From an uncultured Planctomycetaceae bacterium (lineage in GTDB: Bacteria > Planctomycetota > Planctomycetia > Planctomycetales > Planctomycetaceae), in NCBI GenBank assembly GCA_903871805.1, contig CAIQIE010000352.1, positions 1 to 34,416 on the forward strand: a DNA stretch of 34,416 nt. Direction: 5' to 3'. Each line of letters opens with the position of its first letter. Position 1 is the stretch's first letter. This document shows positions 27,467 through 34,416 of this stretch, piece after piece. The notes beneath the pieces were generated by a model, which saw only the letters and a list, made by a program, of their open reading frames with translations, did not search any database and was not told the DNA's origin. The position numbers were made by a program, and so were the translations under genes.

Positions 27467-27970
27467 ATGATCAGCCTGACAGATCAGGATATTGATATTG
27501 CCGGGCTGACGGATCTGGTGCGCCATGATTCTGCAGGGGCGGTTGTTGTTTTTCTTGGGACTGTGCGCGAATTTACGAGGGGTGTGCAGACAAAGTCTCT
27601 TGAATACACGGCCTATGCAGAGATGGCGCGCGTGTCGCTGCAGCAGCTGGAAGCGGAAGCTCGGCAGCGTTTTCCGATCATTGAAGTCGGCATCATTCAT
27701 CGAACCGGGGCATTGAGCCTTGGCGACGTCAGTGTCGCGATCGCGGTCAGCACACCGCACCGTGCGGAGGCCTTTGCTGCGGGGCAGTGGATTATTGACA
27801 CATTGAAGATCCGTGTGCCCATCTGGAAGAAAGAACACTACAGCGACGGGCGGGAAGAATGGCAGCATCCCGGATTGCCGTCTCCCACAGAGTCACTGGG
27901 CGCACCATCCGAAATACCGAACTTCGCCGCGGATCGAATCGCCGCCAAAGACTCTGCTGGAGACCAGTGA
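27467..27970 (+). CDS. moaE: Molybdopterin synthase catalytic subunit MoaE
   Basis: A 167-residue large subunit of molybdopterin synthase that, with MoaD thiocarboxylate, converts cyclic pyranopterin monophosphate to molybdopterin. Family segments are GAVVVFLGTVREFTRG, LEYTAYAEMA, IIHRTGALSLGDVSVAIAV, and the active-site region PIWKKEHYSDGREEW with its conserved lysines. The last about 30 residues after the usual end are an extension rich in Ala, Ser and Pro. The stop lies one nucleotide before moaA, so these two are surely co-transcribed. Confidence 0.96.
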   Translation: MISLTDQDIDIAGLTDLVRHDSAGAVVVFLGTVREFTRGVQTKSLEYTAYAEMARVSLQQLEAEARQRFPIIEVGIIHRTGALSLGDVSVAIAVSTPHRAEAFAAGQWIIDTLKIRVPIWKKEHYSDGREEWQHPGLPSPTESLGAPSEIPNFAADRIAAKDSAGDQ

Positions 27971-27971
27971 A

Positions 27972-29072
27972 ATGTCAGAATCTGGCGTGCGAACTCTGAC
28001 GGATACCTTTGGCCGTATCCACAACAACCTTCGCATCAGTGTCACGGATCGCTGCAACATCCGCTGTTTTTACTGTATGCCGGCGGACGATGTGCAGTTT
28101 CTTCCAAGAGAGGACCTGCTGACATTCGAAGAGATCGAACGCGTGGTGCGAATCGGCGTTTCACTTGGGATCAATCGACTTCGGCTTACTGGAGGCGAAC
28201 CACTTGTCAGGCGAGACCTGCCGATTTTGGTTCGCAAACTGGCGCAGATCCCTGGAATCCTTGACATCGGTTTGACCACCAACGGGATTTTGCTGGCAGA
28301 GCAGGCGCAGCAATTGAGGGATGCCGGGCTGCGGAGACTGAACATCAGCCTTGATGCGCTGGATCCCGAAGTGTTTCGACGAGTGACCAGGCGCGACGGT
28401 TATGAAAAAGTGCTGGAAGGAATTGAAGCGGCGAGGGCCGCCGGCTTTTCCCCTATCAAACTCAATGCGGTCTCTGTGCGGGGCTTAACTGAAGACCAGA
28501 TTGTGCCCTTTGGTCAATTGGCCCGGGAAACGCACACGATTGTGCGATTCATCGAATTTATGCCGCTGGATGCTGACAGTCAGTGGCAGCGGGAAAAGGT
28601 GCTTTTCGCGCACGAGATTCTGGAACGACTGCAGGCAGCCTTTGGGCCACTGAGACCGATCGAGTCAGCTGTTGCTGAAGACTCGATGGCGGCAGATTCG
28701 GGCAGCCTCCTGGAAAGTCAGAAGCCGTCTCAGGCCCGGGCATCGCTGTTGCCGATTGTGGCGGATTCCAAAGCGCCAGCCCAGGACTTTGAGTTTCTGG
28801 ACGGACGGGGGCGAATCGGGCTGATTGCCAGCGTCAGTCAACCGTTCTGCCGCAGTTGCAATCGTTTTCGGATCACGGCCGATGGCAAACTTCGCAATTG
28901 TCTGTTTAGCCTTGAAGAGACAGACATCAGACCGTTGTTGCGAGGTGTTGCCGAAGATGAGGCCATTGCGCAAGCCATGCTGGCCAGCATTGTGGCAAAA
29001 AAGGAAGGTCATGAGATCAACACAGCGAAGTTTCTGCAGCCGGACCGTCCTATGTACTCGATAGGAGGCTGA
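27972..29072 (+). CDS. moaA: GTP 3',8-cyclase MoaA (radical SAM)
   Basis: A 366-residue enzyme that, with MoaC, converts GTP to cyclic pyranopterin monophosphate, the first step of molybdenum cofactor synthesis. The radical-SAM cluster Cys28-x3-Cys32-x2-Cys35 is present (CNIRCFYC), followed by TGGEPLVR and GLTTNG. The second 4Fe-4S site is C-x2-C-x13-C in FCRSCNRFRITADGKLRNC. The chain ends in Gly-Gly, needed for activity in known MoaA. It is about 30 residues longer than usual because of an Ala/Ser-rich insert before GRGRIGLI (about residues 235-275). ATG 27972 is one nt after moaE; an upstream in-frame start would run inside moaE. No moaC is in this window. Confidence 0.96.
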   Translation: MSESGVRTLTDTFGRIHNNLRISVTDRCNIRCFYCMPADDVQFLPREDLLTFEEIERVVRIGVSLGINRLRLTGGEPLVRRDLPILVRKLAQIPGILDIGLTTNGILLAEQAQQLRDAGLRRLNISLDALDPEVFRRVTRRDGYEKVLEGIEAARAAGFSPIKLNAVSVRGLTEDQIVPFGQLARETHTIVRFIEFMPLDADSQWQREKVLFAHEILERLQAAFGPLRPIESAVAEDSMAADSGSLLESQKPSQARASLLPIVADSKAPAQDFEFLDGRGRIGLIASVSQPFCRSCNRFRITADGKLRNCLFSLEETDIRPLLRGVAEDEAIAQAMLASIVAKKEGHEINTAKFLQPDRPMYSIGG

Positions 29073-29144
29073 CCTCGGCAGTCACCCCGCCGCGGAGATT
29101 CTCAGCGGACACAGGCAAAACGAATCAAAAGTCATCTGCCAAAT

Positions 29145-29588
29145 TTACCAGAGGTCCTCGATACGACCGGTGGAAGCGTGTATCCGCTGGCTCAGCCCTG
29201 CCCACTCCGGGGCATCATGCAGAATTCGAAGATGCAGATGATTGCCCTGGCAGAATCCATCAATCGACACATGATTTCCAAGCTCGTCGTCATCGGAATA
29301 TTTTTCAGACTGCCACGAGATCCCCGGCGTCCCTTCGAATGACAGCACGATTCTGGAGATATCCAGTTCGAGTCCTGTAGGAACGGTCATACCGTCATGG
29401 GGGCCGCCCAGGACCTGCGATTTGCCGGCAAACAGCGTGACTTCCCAGAGGTCCATGTCTCTTTCGAACTTGAAGTGGCAACCCACCGGGGCACTGGACA
29501 CTTTGCAGTGAATGCCCTGCAGTACTTCGTCGACAAAACAGCGAAGCCAGAGTGGAGCGTTGGTTGAGCACACATCAGGAAGTGGCAT
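29145..29588 (-). CDS. Conserved-looking small protein of unknown function
   Basis: A 147-residue soluble protein, probably cytosolic, with no signal peptide. No family is recognised. It contains HFKFERDMDLWEVTLFAG, GGPHDGMTVPTGLELDISRIVLSFE and an ISWQSEKYSDDDELGNHVSIDG segment, suggesting a beta-rich fold with strands around a Gly/Asp turn. The C-terminus has HASTGRIEDLW. ATG 29588 has GAGG 9 nt upstream; the frame is open 16 codons further upstream. It is convergent with moaA, 72 nt apart, and has no evident partners. Coding quality looks good (consistent hydrophobic strand pattern, no low complexity). Confidence 0.7.
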   Translation of the reverse strand: MPLPDVCSTNAPLWLRCFVDEVLQGIHCKVSSAPVGCHFKFERDMDLWEVTLFAGKSQVLGGPHDGMTVPTGLELDISRIVLSFEGTPGISWQSEKYSDDDELGNHVSIDGFCQGNHLHLRILHDAPEWAGLSQRIHASTGRIEDLW

Positions 29589-30334
29589 TAGAAATGACCT
29601 CGGAAATATAACAGACAGCAGCAATCCTGTGTACACATGCGAATGACGTCATTTCAAGGTGGGCGGAACACGGAGGAGCGCGACGTGATTTCAACAACAT
29701 TGAGCATCTATAGAGTGCACTTCAAACGCCAAACTGACATCAGAAGGGTGGACAAAGAGAGAGTCGCAGCAAAAGTAACCGCAGCGGGCCGATTGTAACG
29801 AAAGTAGCGATTATTCTGGCGTGCTGCATGGAATCGATACTGACAATCCCGCCGCGAGTGTTTAAGTCTGCTTGAAGATGCACGTGGGTAAATATGCCGA
29901 CTTATGGTGATCATTTGCACAGTTTTTTTTCAGGTAGGTGTTTTGAGTCATGTGCGGAATTGGCAACCCTTTGAACGGGTTGATAACACTTTTTGACACT
30001 CTGGGTGTGCCATCTGAATACAAATCGCTTCAGAAGGGACGCACGCGATGCTGTGCCGTGGAGAATTTTCGACAGGGCGGTCAGTTTGTTGGCGTGCGAG
30101 GCAGGATTTGTCACTGGAGGCGGCTGAGGCTGGAGGAATCTGCTGCTGCCATGGCACGCAGGTCCGCGGCTAGTCAGCGATTTCGGGGGAAATCTGGCTG
30201 TTCGCTGGGCGATACGGTCGGCATTCGCCACAATGCCGCGACTTAGAAAGGTGATCCCCGGTTGCCGACTCACAATCGTCCGGGGAACATGTTCGGAAGT
30301 CCTGACATTCCATTATTCTTCTGGAGCAAGTGCA
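29589..30334. other. Intergenic region upstream of the lactonase gene
   Basis: About 745 nt with no supported gene. An open frame at 29950-30246 (+) and the opposing frames at 29911-30273 (-) lack ribosome-binding sites and family features. The region is relatively A/T-rich around 29690-29940. Promoters for the divergent genes on either side should lie here. Confidence 0.4.
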
Positions 30335-31480
30335 ATGAATCACCCACAGCCATCCAACACATCCGGAGACTCGGCGGCGGTGTCTTCGGGATCAAGTTTT
30401 CGTCGAAGGTCATTTCTGGCCACCGCTGCTGCCGCTGTGACTGCCGTGAAAACGCTGCGAGCTGACGAGTTTGCCCCGGATGCTGCACCTGTGCGTTATC
30501 CTGATCACCGACTGGTCACACTGGATGACCGTTTCAAGAAGTTGATGCTGGGGAATACACCTGTTCAGCGACTGTATCACAGTAAGAACATGATGTGGGC
30601 AGAGGGGCCGGCGTGGAATGGTTCCGGCAAGTACCTGGTCTGGAGCGACATTCCGAACAATCTGCAGCACCGCTGGCTGGAAGATGACGGCCATGTGTCG
30701 GTGATTCGAAATCCGGCCAACAACAGCAATGGCAATACGTTTGACAAACAGGGCCGTCAGATTTCCTTTGAGCATCTGACTCGCACTGTGGCGCGTTATG
30801 AGTATGACGGCACGCGGACTGTGCTTGCGGACAAGTACAATGGCAAATCTTTGAACGCCCCAAACGACGGTGTTGTGCATCCGGAAACGGGAGACGTCTG
30901 GTTCAGTGACCCGGGCTACGGAGCCCTCATGGATTATGAGGGAATATTGGCAGATACGGGTTCGGTGCAGCCTTATCAGAAGGAAGCCATCTATCGCTGG
31001 GAAGCCAGCACGGGCAAGTTGTTCAAAGTCACGGATGAGATTTTCAAGCCCAACGGGGTTTGTTTTTCTCCAGACTATAAAAAGCTGTACGCTGCGGACA
31101 CGGGAGCCTCCCACTATCCGGAAGCGACGAAGGTCATCAAAGTCTGGGATGTTGTGGATTCAAAAACTCTGGCCAACGGCAAACAGTTTGCTTCGATGGA
31201 CCTGGTCATGGAAGACGGAGCCACGAAAGCGGGATTCGCGGACGGGATCCGTGCGGACATTCATGGCAACATCTGGGCGAGTGCGGGCTGGGTGGGCCAG
31301 GGGTATGACGGCGTTCACATTTTCGCCGGTGACGATGGCGCCAGGATTGGGCAGATTCTGCTGCCTGAAATCTGCAGCAATGTTTGCTTCGGTGGTACAA
31401 AACGGAATCGACTGTTTATGACGGGCAGTCAGTCTCTGTATGCTGTGTATACCAATGTCCGCGGAGCCCATTTCTGCTGA
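30335..31480 (+). CDS. Tat-exported SMP-30/gluconolactonase-like protein
   Basis: A 381-residue periplasmic six-bladed beta-propeller of the SMP-30/gluconolaconase (LRE) family. The N-terminal SFRRRSFLATAAAA (about 21-34) is a twin-arginine signal, implying folded export with bound metal. Family motifs are EGPAWNGSGKYLVWSDIPNN (first metal ligand Glu), NAPNDGVVHPETGDVWFSDP (Asn/Asp ligands), KPNGVCFSPD and DGIRADIHGNIW. Such enzymes hydrolyse aldono- or related lactones with Ca2+ or Zn2+. ATG 30335 has GGAG 8 nt upstream. The downstream TIM-barrel gene on the same strand suggests a sugar-oxidation or sugar-use pair, but a terminator-like hairpin lies between them. Confidence 0.93.
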   Translation: MNHPQPSNTSGDSAAVSSGSSFRRRSFLATAAAAVTAVKTLRADEFAPDAAPVRYPDHRLVTLDDRFKKLMLGNTPVQRLYHSKNMMWAEGPAWNGSGKYLVWSDIPNNLQHRWLEDDGHVSVIRNPANNSNGNTFDKQGRQISFEHLTRTVARYEYDGTRTVLADKYNGKSLNAPNDGVVHPETGDVWFSDPGYGALMDYEGILADTGSVQPYQKEAIYRWEASTGKLFKVTDEIFKPNGVCFSPDYKKLYAADTGASHYPEATKVIKVWDVVDSKTLANGKQFASMDLVMEDGATKAGFADGIRADIHGNIWASAGWVGQGYDGVHIFAGDDGARIGQILLPEICSNVCFGGTKRNRLFMTGSQSLYAVYTNVRGAHFC

Positions 31481-31496
31481 GGGTGTGTCTGTCTAA

Positions 31497-31539
31497 AAAC
31501 ACTGCGTGGCGAACATTTCTGGTTCGCCACGCAGCGTTT
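31497..31539. terminator. Strong 13-bp hairpin between lactonase and TIM-barrel genes
   Basis: A perfect 13-bp stem (31502-31514 with 31522-31534) has a 7-nt loop, and is extended by AAAC/GTTT on the two sides across one mismatch. Followed by a T-rich stretch (GTTTGTTGG), it can work as an intrinsic terminator for the lactonase gene, though the T-tract is interrupted. Confidence 0.65.
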
Positions 31540-31615
31540 GTTGGTTCTGCGAATAGCCTTTGCCCGCTTTGTTTCTGTCGTGTCTTCGTACCCAAATCCT
31601 GAACTCTGGTGACCT

Positions 31616-32494
31616 ATGAAATCGTGGATCGTGATGTGTGTCGCATTCCTCTGCAGTGCGTTCGCGGTTTCTGTTCGGGCTGGTGATCCTGCGGATGCGG
31701 TAAATTTTCACCGCGACAAGCTGGTTGCATGGTGCATTGTGCCATTTGACGCGAAGCAGCGGGGACCGGCAGAGCGTGCAGAGATGGTTCGCAGGCTGGG
31801 AATGGCCCGGGTGGCCTATGACTGGCGAGAAAGCCATGTGCCCACATTCGAAGAAGAGATCCTGCAGTACAGGAAGCATGACATTGACTACTTCGCCTTC
31901 TGGAGCTGGCATGAGGCGATGGAGCCGCTGATTCAGAAGCATGGCATTCATCCGCAGATCTGGCTGATGTTTGCTGCTCCGGCCGAGGGGACTCATGAGC
32001 AGAAGGTCAAAGCCGCTGCCGAATCGCTGCTGCCTCTCGTCGAAAAAACGCGGACTCTGAAACTGAAACTGGGACTGTACAATCACGGCGGCTGGAGTGG
32101 CGAGCCGCAGAACATGGCTGACGTTTGCAGTTATCTGAAGCAGCACCATCAGGCGGATCATGTCGGCATCGTTTATAACCTGCACCACGCTCACAACCAC
32201 ATTGCCGATTTTGAATCACAGTTGGCGATTTTGAAGCCGTGGCTGTTGTGTTTGAATCTGAATGGAATGAATGACAACGAGCAGCCGAAGATTCTGCCGA
32301 TTGGATCCGGCAAGCATGAGACAAAGATGATCGAAACGATCCTGAAGTCCGGCTACAGCGGACCGATCGGAATCATTGACCACCGCGAGCAGCTGGATGC
32401 GGAAGAAAGTCTGCAGCAGAATCTGACAGGTTTGAAGAGTGTCCTGGGGGCTCTTGGGCAAACCAGTGCCGCAGCGACTTACGGCAGCGAGTGA
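31616..32494 (+). CDS. Exported xylose-isomerase-like TIM-barrel protein
   Basis: A 292-residue protein with a signal peptide (about 1-22, cleaved near VRAG). The mature part looks like the AP endonuclease 2/xylose-isomerase-like TIM barrel (sugar phosphate isomerase/epimerase superfamily). Alternating strand/helix segments include DYFAFWSWHEAMEPLI, KLGLYNHGGW, HVGIVYNLHHAHNH, LLCLNLNGMN and GPIGIIDHREQLDAE. Exported members with this size and with Trp/His-rich strand ends are common in planctomycetes, but their substrate is mostly unknown. ATG 31616 directly opens the signal peptide. It follows the lactonase gene after 135 nt and a hairpin, and precedes ssrA. Confidence 0.82.
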   Translation: MKSWIVMCVAFLCSAFAVSVRAGDPADAVNFHRDKLVAWCIVPFDAKQRGPAERAEMVRRLGMARVAYDWRESHVPTFEEEILQYRKHDIDYFAFWSWHEAMEPLIQKHGIHPQIWLMFAAPAEGTHEQKVKAAAESLLPLVEKTRTLKLKLGLYNHGGWSGEPQNMADVCSYLKQHHQADHVGIVYNLHHAHNHIADFESQLAILKPWLLCLNLNGMNDNEQPKILPIGSGKHETKMIETILKSGYSGPIGIIDHREQLDAEESLQQNLTGLKSVLGALGQTSAAATYGSE

Positions 32495-32879
32495 GTTTTC
32501 AATTTGCGGCACTGGCGTCGTTTCCGGAACAGCGGGCTGCAGCCCGAATTCCGCCAGTGGTGGAATTCGGGACGAAGGAATCCCGTTGGTTGCGCGGAAA
32601 TTCCATAAATGTGTTGGCGTGCGGCGTGCGATGAGTTGCTTCAAAGCCTTGAACAGCGGTTGAGTTTGACCTCGTAAAATGTCAACTCTTCCGGATGAAA
32701 ACGGGGTTGGGAATATGGCGTTTTAAAGCAGTCTGCCTTGTGATTTCAGGTTTCGGCGAAGGGAATCATTCTGAAGAAGTGCGAATTTGGGGTAAAAATC
32801 ACCATGAACCTGCTGGTCTGTGTGAAATTCCGTGCGTAAACTTGTCGACAGTAGAAGAGCCGCACGATTGTACGGAACC
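32495..32879. other. Intergenic region before ssrA with a palindromic stem-loop
   Basis: No gene is seen. A 10-bp perfect stem (32543-32552 with 32562-32571, CCCGAATTCC/GGAATTCGGG, 9-nt loop) overlaps the palindrome GGGCTGCAGCCC at 32534-32545. It lacks a T-tract and may be a REP-like repeat or an mRNA 3' end structure of the preceding gene. Confidence 0.5.
32842..32871 (+). promoter_or_regulatory. Possible ssrA promoter
   Basis: TTGTCG (32842-32847) and GATTGT (32866-32871), spaced by 18 nt, end 8 nt before the inferred tmRNA 5' end. Both hexamers are weak matches to a sigma-70 consensus, so this is a placement guess. Confidence 0.3.
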
Positions 32880-33232
32880 GGGGGCGATCGGATTTGACTG
32901 GGTTACCGGCGGTCAGGGTGGCGTGCCGAGGTTGATCAGTTGGCCTCGTAAAAAGCTGATCACCAATAACTGCAAAACCGCAGTTTTCTCTCGCAGCCTA
33001 ATAACGGGCTGTGCCGACCTAAGGATCTCCGCCTGAGGAGCCGACCGTCGGACGCAAATTCAGGCTGGCATCGGTTCAACCGTCTGTTACGACTGATGTA
33101 AGATTTGTGATGGACTGGCGCTGGATGGTCTTGTTCGGGGAACCTCTCCAGCGCGACATAATCAACGAACTACGCACGTAGAGGCTTTGGTCGAGGGGCA
33201 ACAGGACGGGGGTTCAATTCCCCCCGCCTCCA
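32880..33232 (+). ncRNA. ssrA: Transfer-messenger RNA (tmRNA)
   Basis: A one-piece tmRNA of about 353 nt that rescues stalled ribosomes with SmpB. The 5' end GGGGGCG pairs over 7 bp (one G-U) with CGCCTCC at 33225-33231, leaving discriminator A at 33232; CCA is not encoded. The segment GGATTTGACTGGG after the 5' strand matches the conserved tmRNA D-loop region. The T arm is GGGGG-TTCAATT-CCCCC (33208-33224). The tag frame begins with resume codon GCA at 32972 and reads AKPQFSLAA, then TAATAA at 32999-33004; the LAA ending is the degradation signal seen in other bacteria. A short TAACT precedes the resume codon where E. coli has TAGTC. Pseudoknots were not modelled. The gene has a strong terminator downstream. 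Confidence 0.95.
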
Positions 33233-33268
33233 TAAACTTGGTCACCGCAACGTGACCACAACACAAAT

Positions 33269-33300
33269 GACCCGCTGGCTCACCCCAGCGGGTCTTTGCG
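33269..33300 (+). terminator. Intrinsic terminator of ssrA
   Basis: GACCCGCTGG (33269-33278) pairs with CCAGCGGGTC (33285-33294) over 10 bp around a 6-nt loop. A T-rich TTTGCGTTT follows. Its position 37 nt after the tmRNA 3' end fits an ssrA terminator. Confidence 0.8.
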
Positions 33301-33424
33301 TTTCTACGCGGAAATTCGGGGCTTTTTCGACTTCCTGGAGTTCTTTCACTCTCGGCTCGCGTGACTCACCACCACGCGGTTCGCGACCTAAAAGGCTCAT
33401 ATTGGGGCCAAAGGCTCTAATCCG

Positions 33425-33449
33425 CGTGACTCACCCCAAGTGAGTCACG
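33425..33449. repeat. Palindrome CGTGACTCAC / GTGAGTCACG
   Basis: Perfect 10-bp inverted arms at 33425-33434 and 33440-33449 with a 5-nt centre CCCAA. The left arm is also part of a 13-bp direct repeat with 33358-33370. It could be a binding site or the end of an inserted element behind ssrA. Confidence 0.8.
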
Positions 33450-33737
33450 TCGTCACAAGTCCAGCAGCTTCAGGCAGTTACGGCCAAACAGTCAAAAGGG
33501 CTATTTTGGTGGTTTCACCAGTAGGTATTGCATCCAAAACCCGAGTCACTGTTTCAAAAAAACGCAACCTCACCATGTCTCGAATCTGCTTCGCCAATCA
33601 AAGAAACAGTCCGACCGTTGATCGGAAACGGAAATCTAGCCATGTTCACAGAGATTTGGAATTGGCAGTGTCTAGCACATTTACCGACGTAGCTGGATGG
33701 GCTCGTGCAACTTGTAATCTAAAAATCTTGAGAGTTT

Positions 33738-34416
33738 TCAAGTTGGATTCGCCACCACCGCAACCAACTCATTGACGACAAACTCACTCATCCGAGCAAA
33801 GCTTCCGCCTAATTCGCCGATCGCCGGTGCGTGCCCCGCCAGATAGTATGAATCCGGCGCGTCGAACTCTAGCTCCGCTTCAATCAAGAACAGCGCCATC
33901 AACACGCAAACTTTTGCCGGCCGCGGATCGACAATCTCGTGCAGCTTCGCAACGACCTCTTTCAGTTCCGCGTCAACATCCGCGTCCGCACCGCGGGCCG
34001 TCGCCGGTTTGATGCGATGAATTTCTGCCTTGCACCGCTCGTAGTCCTGGTAGGACTCCTCAAACTGCCGATCCAAGTCTCCACCATCCGCGACCAGTTC
34101 CGCCGTGTTGTCTAAATCGGCACCCGCAAACTCCGGGTCGGCTGCTATTCGAGTGACGACCTCTCTCCGAGCGCGCCGCCGGACCACAGGGTCCGTTCGA
34201 ATACGGTCGATTGCGCCCTCAATCGCACTGAGATAGGCCCCAAACGTCTGAAGCTTCCGGAAACCTGCGAGGCGATCATGCTCGCTCCAAAAGAAGTAGC
34301 CGTTCCTTGAAAAGCGACTGGCGAGCGCAGGAAACACGAACCGGTATGCCGCTCCACCCTCACCCAGTCGCCCGATCACCCGATCGTGCTCCGCAACGTG
34401 CGAAGCGAATCGTTCA
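33738..34416 (-). CDS. Unknown protein, 5' part outside the window
   Basis: The C-terminal 225 residues of a protein whose frame is open to the right edge (the residues before GTG 34379 read ERFASHVAEHDR), so the true start may lie outside. No family is recognised. It is rich in Ala, Arg, Asp and Glu, predicted mainly helical, with a charged central part (RRRARREVVTRIAADPEFAGADLDN, shown only in part in meaning: Arg run then acidic). A more hydrophobic segment near VCVLMALFLIEAELEF follows. There is no transmembrane-length run without charges. The high-GC gene next to lower-GC DNA behind ssrA could belong to an integrated island. The stop TGA is at 33738-33740. Confidence 0.65.
   Translation of the reverse strand, partial: ERFASHVAEHDRVIGRLGEGGAAYRFVFPALASRFSRNGYFFWSEHDRLAGFRKLQTFGAYLSAIEGAIDRIRTDPVVRRRARREVVTRIAADPEFAGADLDNTAELVADGGDLDRQFEESYQDYERCKAEIHRIKPATARGADADVDAELKEVVAKLHEIVDPRPAKVCVLMALFLIEAELEFDAPDSYYLAGHAPAIGELGGSFARMSEFVVNELVAVVANPT

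Larger units (their letters stand above)
33233..33737. other. Region downstream of ssrA, repeats but no clear gene
   Basis: After the ssrA terminator about 440 nt remain with no supported gene. A 13-bp direct repeat CGCGTGACTCACC occurs at 33358-33370 and 33423-33435, the second copy within a palindrome (33425-33449). The plus frame 33440-33775 is Ser/Arg/Thr-rich, starts inside the palindrome and overlaps the next gene end, so I do not call it. Base composition is less G/C-rich than upstream. Confidence 0.45.

Noticed and set aside
27150..27468. Small proteins encoded on either strand across the moaD-moaE gap
   Set aside because: They exist only because the heptamer has no stop codons; their sequence is the repeat translated.
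29950..30246. 98-codon plus-strand open frame before the lactonase
   Set aside because: No start signal or recognisable features, and open frames on the opposite strand cover the same bases.
33440..33775. 111-codon plus-strand gene after ssrA
   Set aside because: Starts inside a palindrome, has no ribosome-binding site, is Ser/Arg-rich, and its end overlaps the C-terminus of the minus-strand gene.

Overview
The window looks like a chromosomal segment of a Planctomycete, probably order Planctomycetales. The evidence is a secreted type I sulfatase, a Tat-exported SMP-30-like lactonase and an exported xylose-isomerase-like protein; many orphan exported proteins; weak Shine-Dalgarno usage in places; and a reduced division/wall cluster (rsmH, a LysM protein, an ftsL-like gene, ftsI) without the usual dcw neighbours. 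This is inferred from gene content; no 16S rRNA is present. The right end carries ssrA (tmRNA), which was not obvious from ORFs and was identified from its acceptor stem, T arm and tag reading frame.

Layout. 1-2.9 kb: two lipoprotein genes (a Gly-tailed protein and a TPR protein) with a possible Cys-rich small ORF between them. 3.0-4.8 kb (-): SLC13-type transporter with two RCK-C domains. 5.7-8.0 kb (+): glucose-6-phosphate isomerase and an UPF0173 metallo-hydrolase. 8.0-9.2 kb (-): an MnmE-like GTPase lacking the C-terminal Cys motif. 9.6-12.6 kb (+): RND/MMPL exporter. 12.8-14.1 kb (-): orphan sugar-type ABC permease with a periplasmic-binding-like insert. 14.4-19.7 kb (-): rsmH > LysM protein > ftsL-like > ftsI. 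20.6-24.8 kb: a divergent pair, sulfatase (-) and a large secreted protein (+), separated by a 117-bp MITE-like element. 25.5-29.1 kb (+): fabI, mutT-like Nudix, moaD, moaE, moaA, with a heptanucleotide array between moaD and moaE. 29.1-32.5 kb: a small orphan gene (-), then the lactonase and the TIM-barrel protein. 32.9-33.2 kb: ssrA with a strong terminator. 33.3-34.4 kb: a gene-poor, palindrome-bearing stretch and the C-terminal part of an unknown gene running off the window, possibly the start of an island integrated behind ssrA.

Functionally the window combines housekeeping (glycolysis, fatty-acid synthesis, molybdopterin synthesis, rRNA methylation, septal wall synthesis, trans-translation) with secreted polysaccharide/sugar metabolism typical of planctomycetes. 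I found no CRISPR array, no complete insertion sequence, no tRNA gene and no recognised defence system. The least explained items are the MnmE-like GTPase without its catalytic tail, the ABC permease with an inserted lobe and no partners, the dispersed repeats, and the DNA downstream of ssrA.
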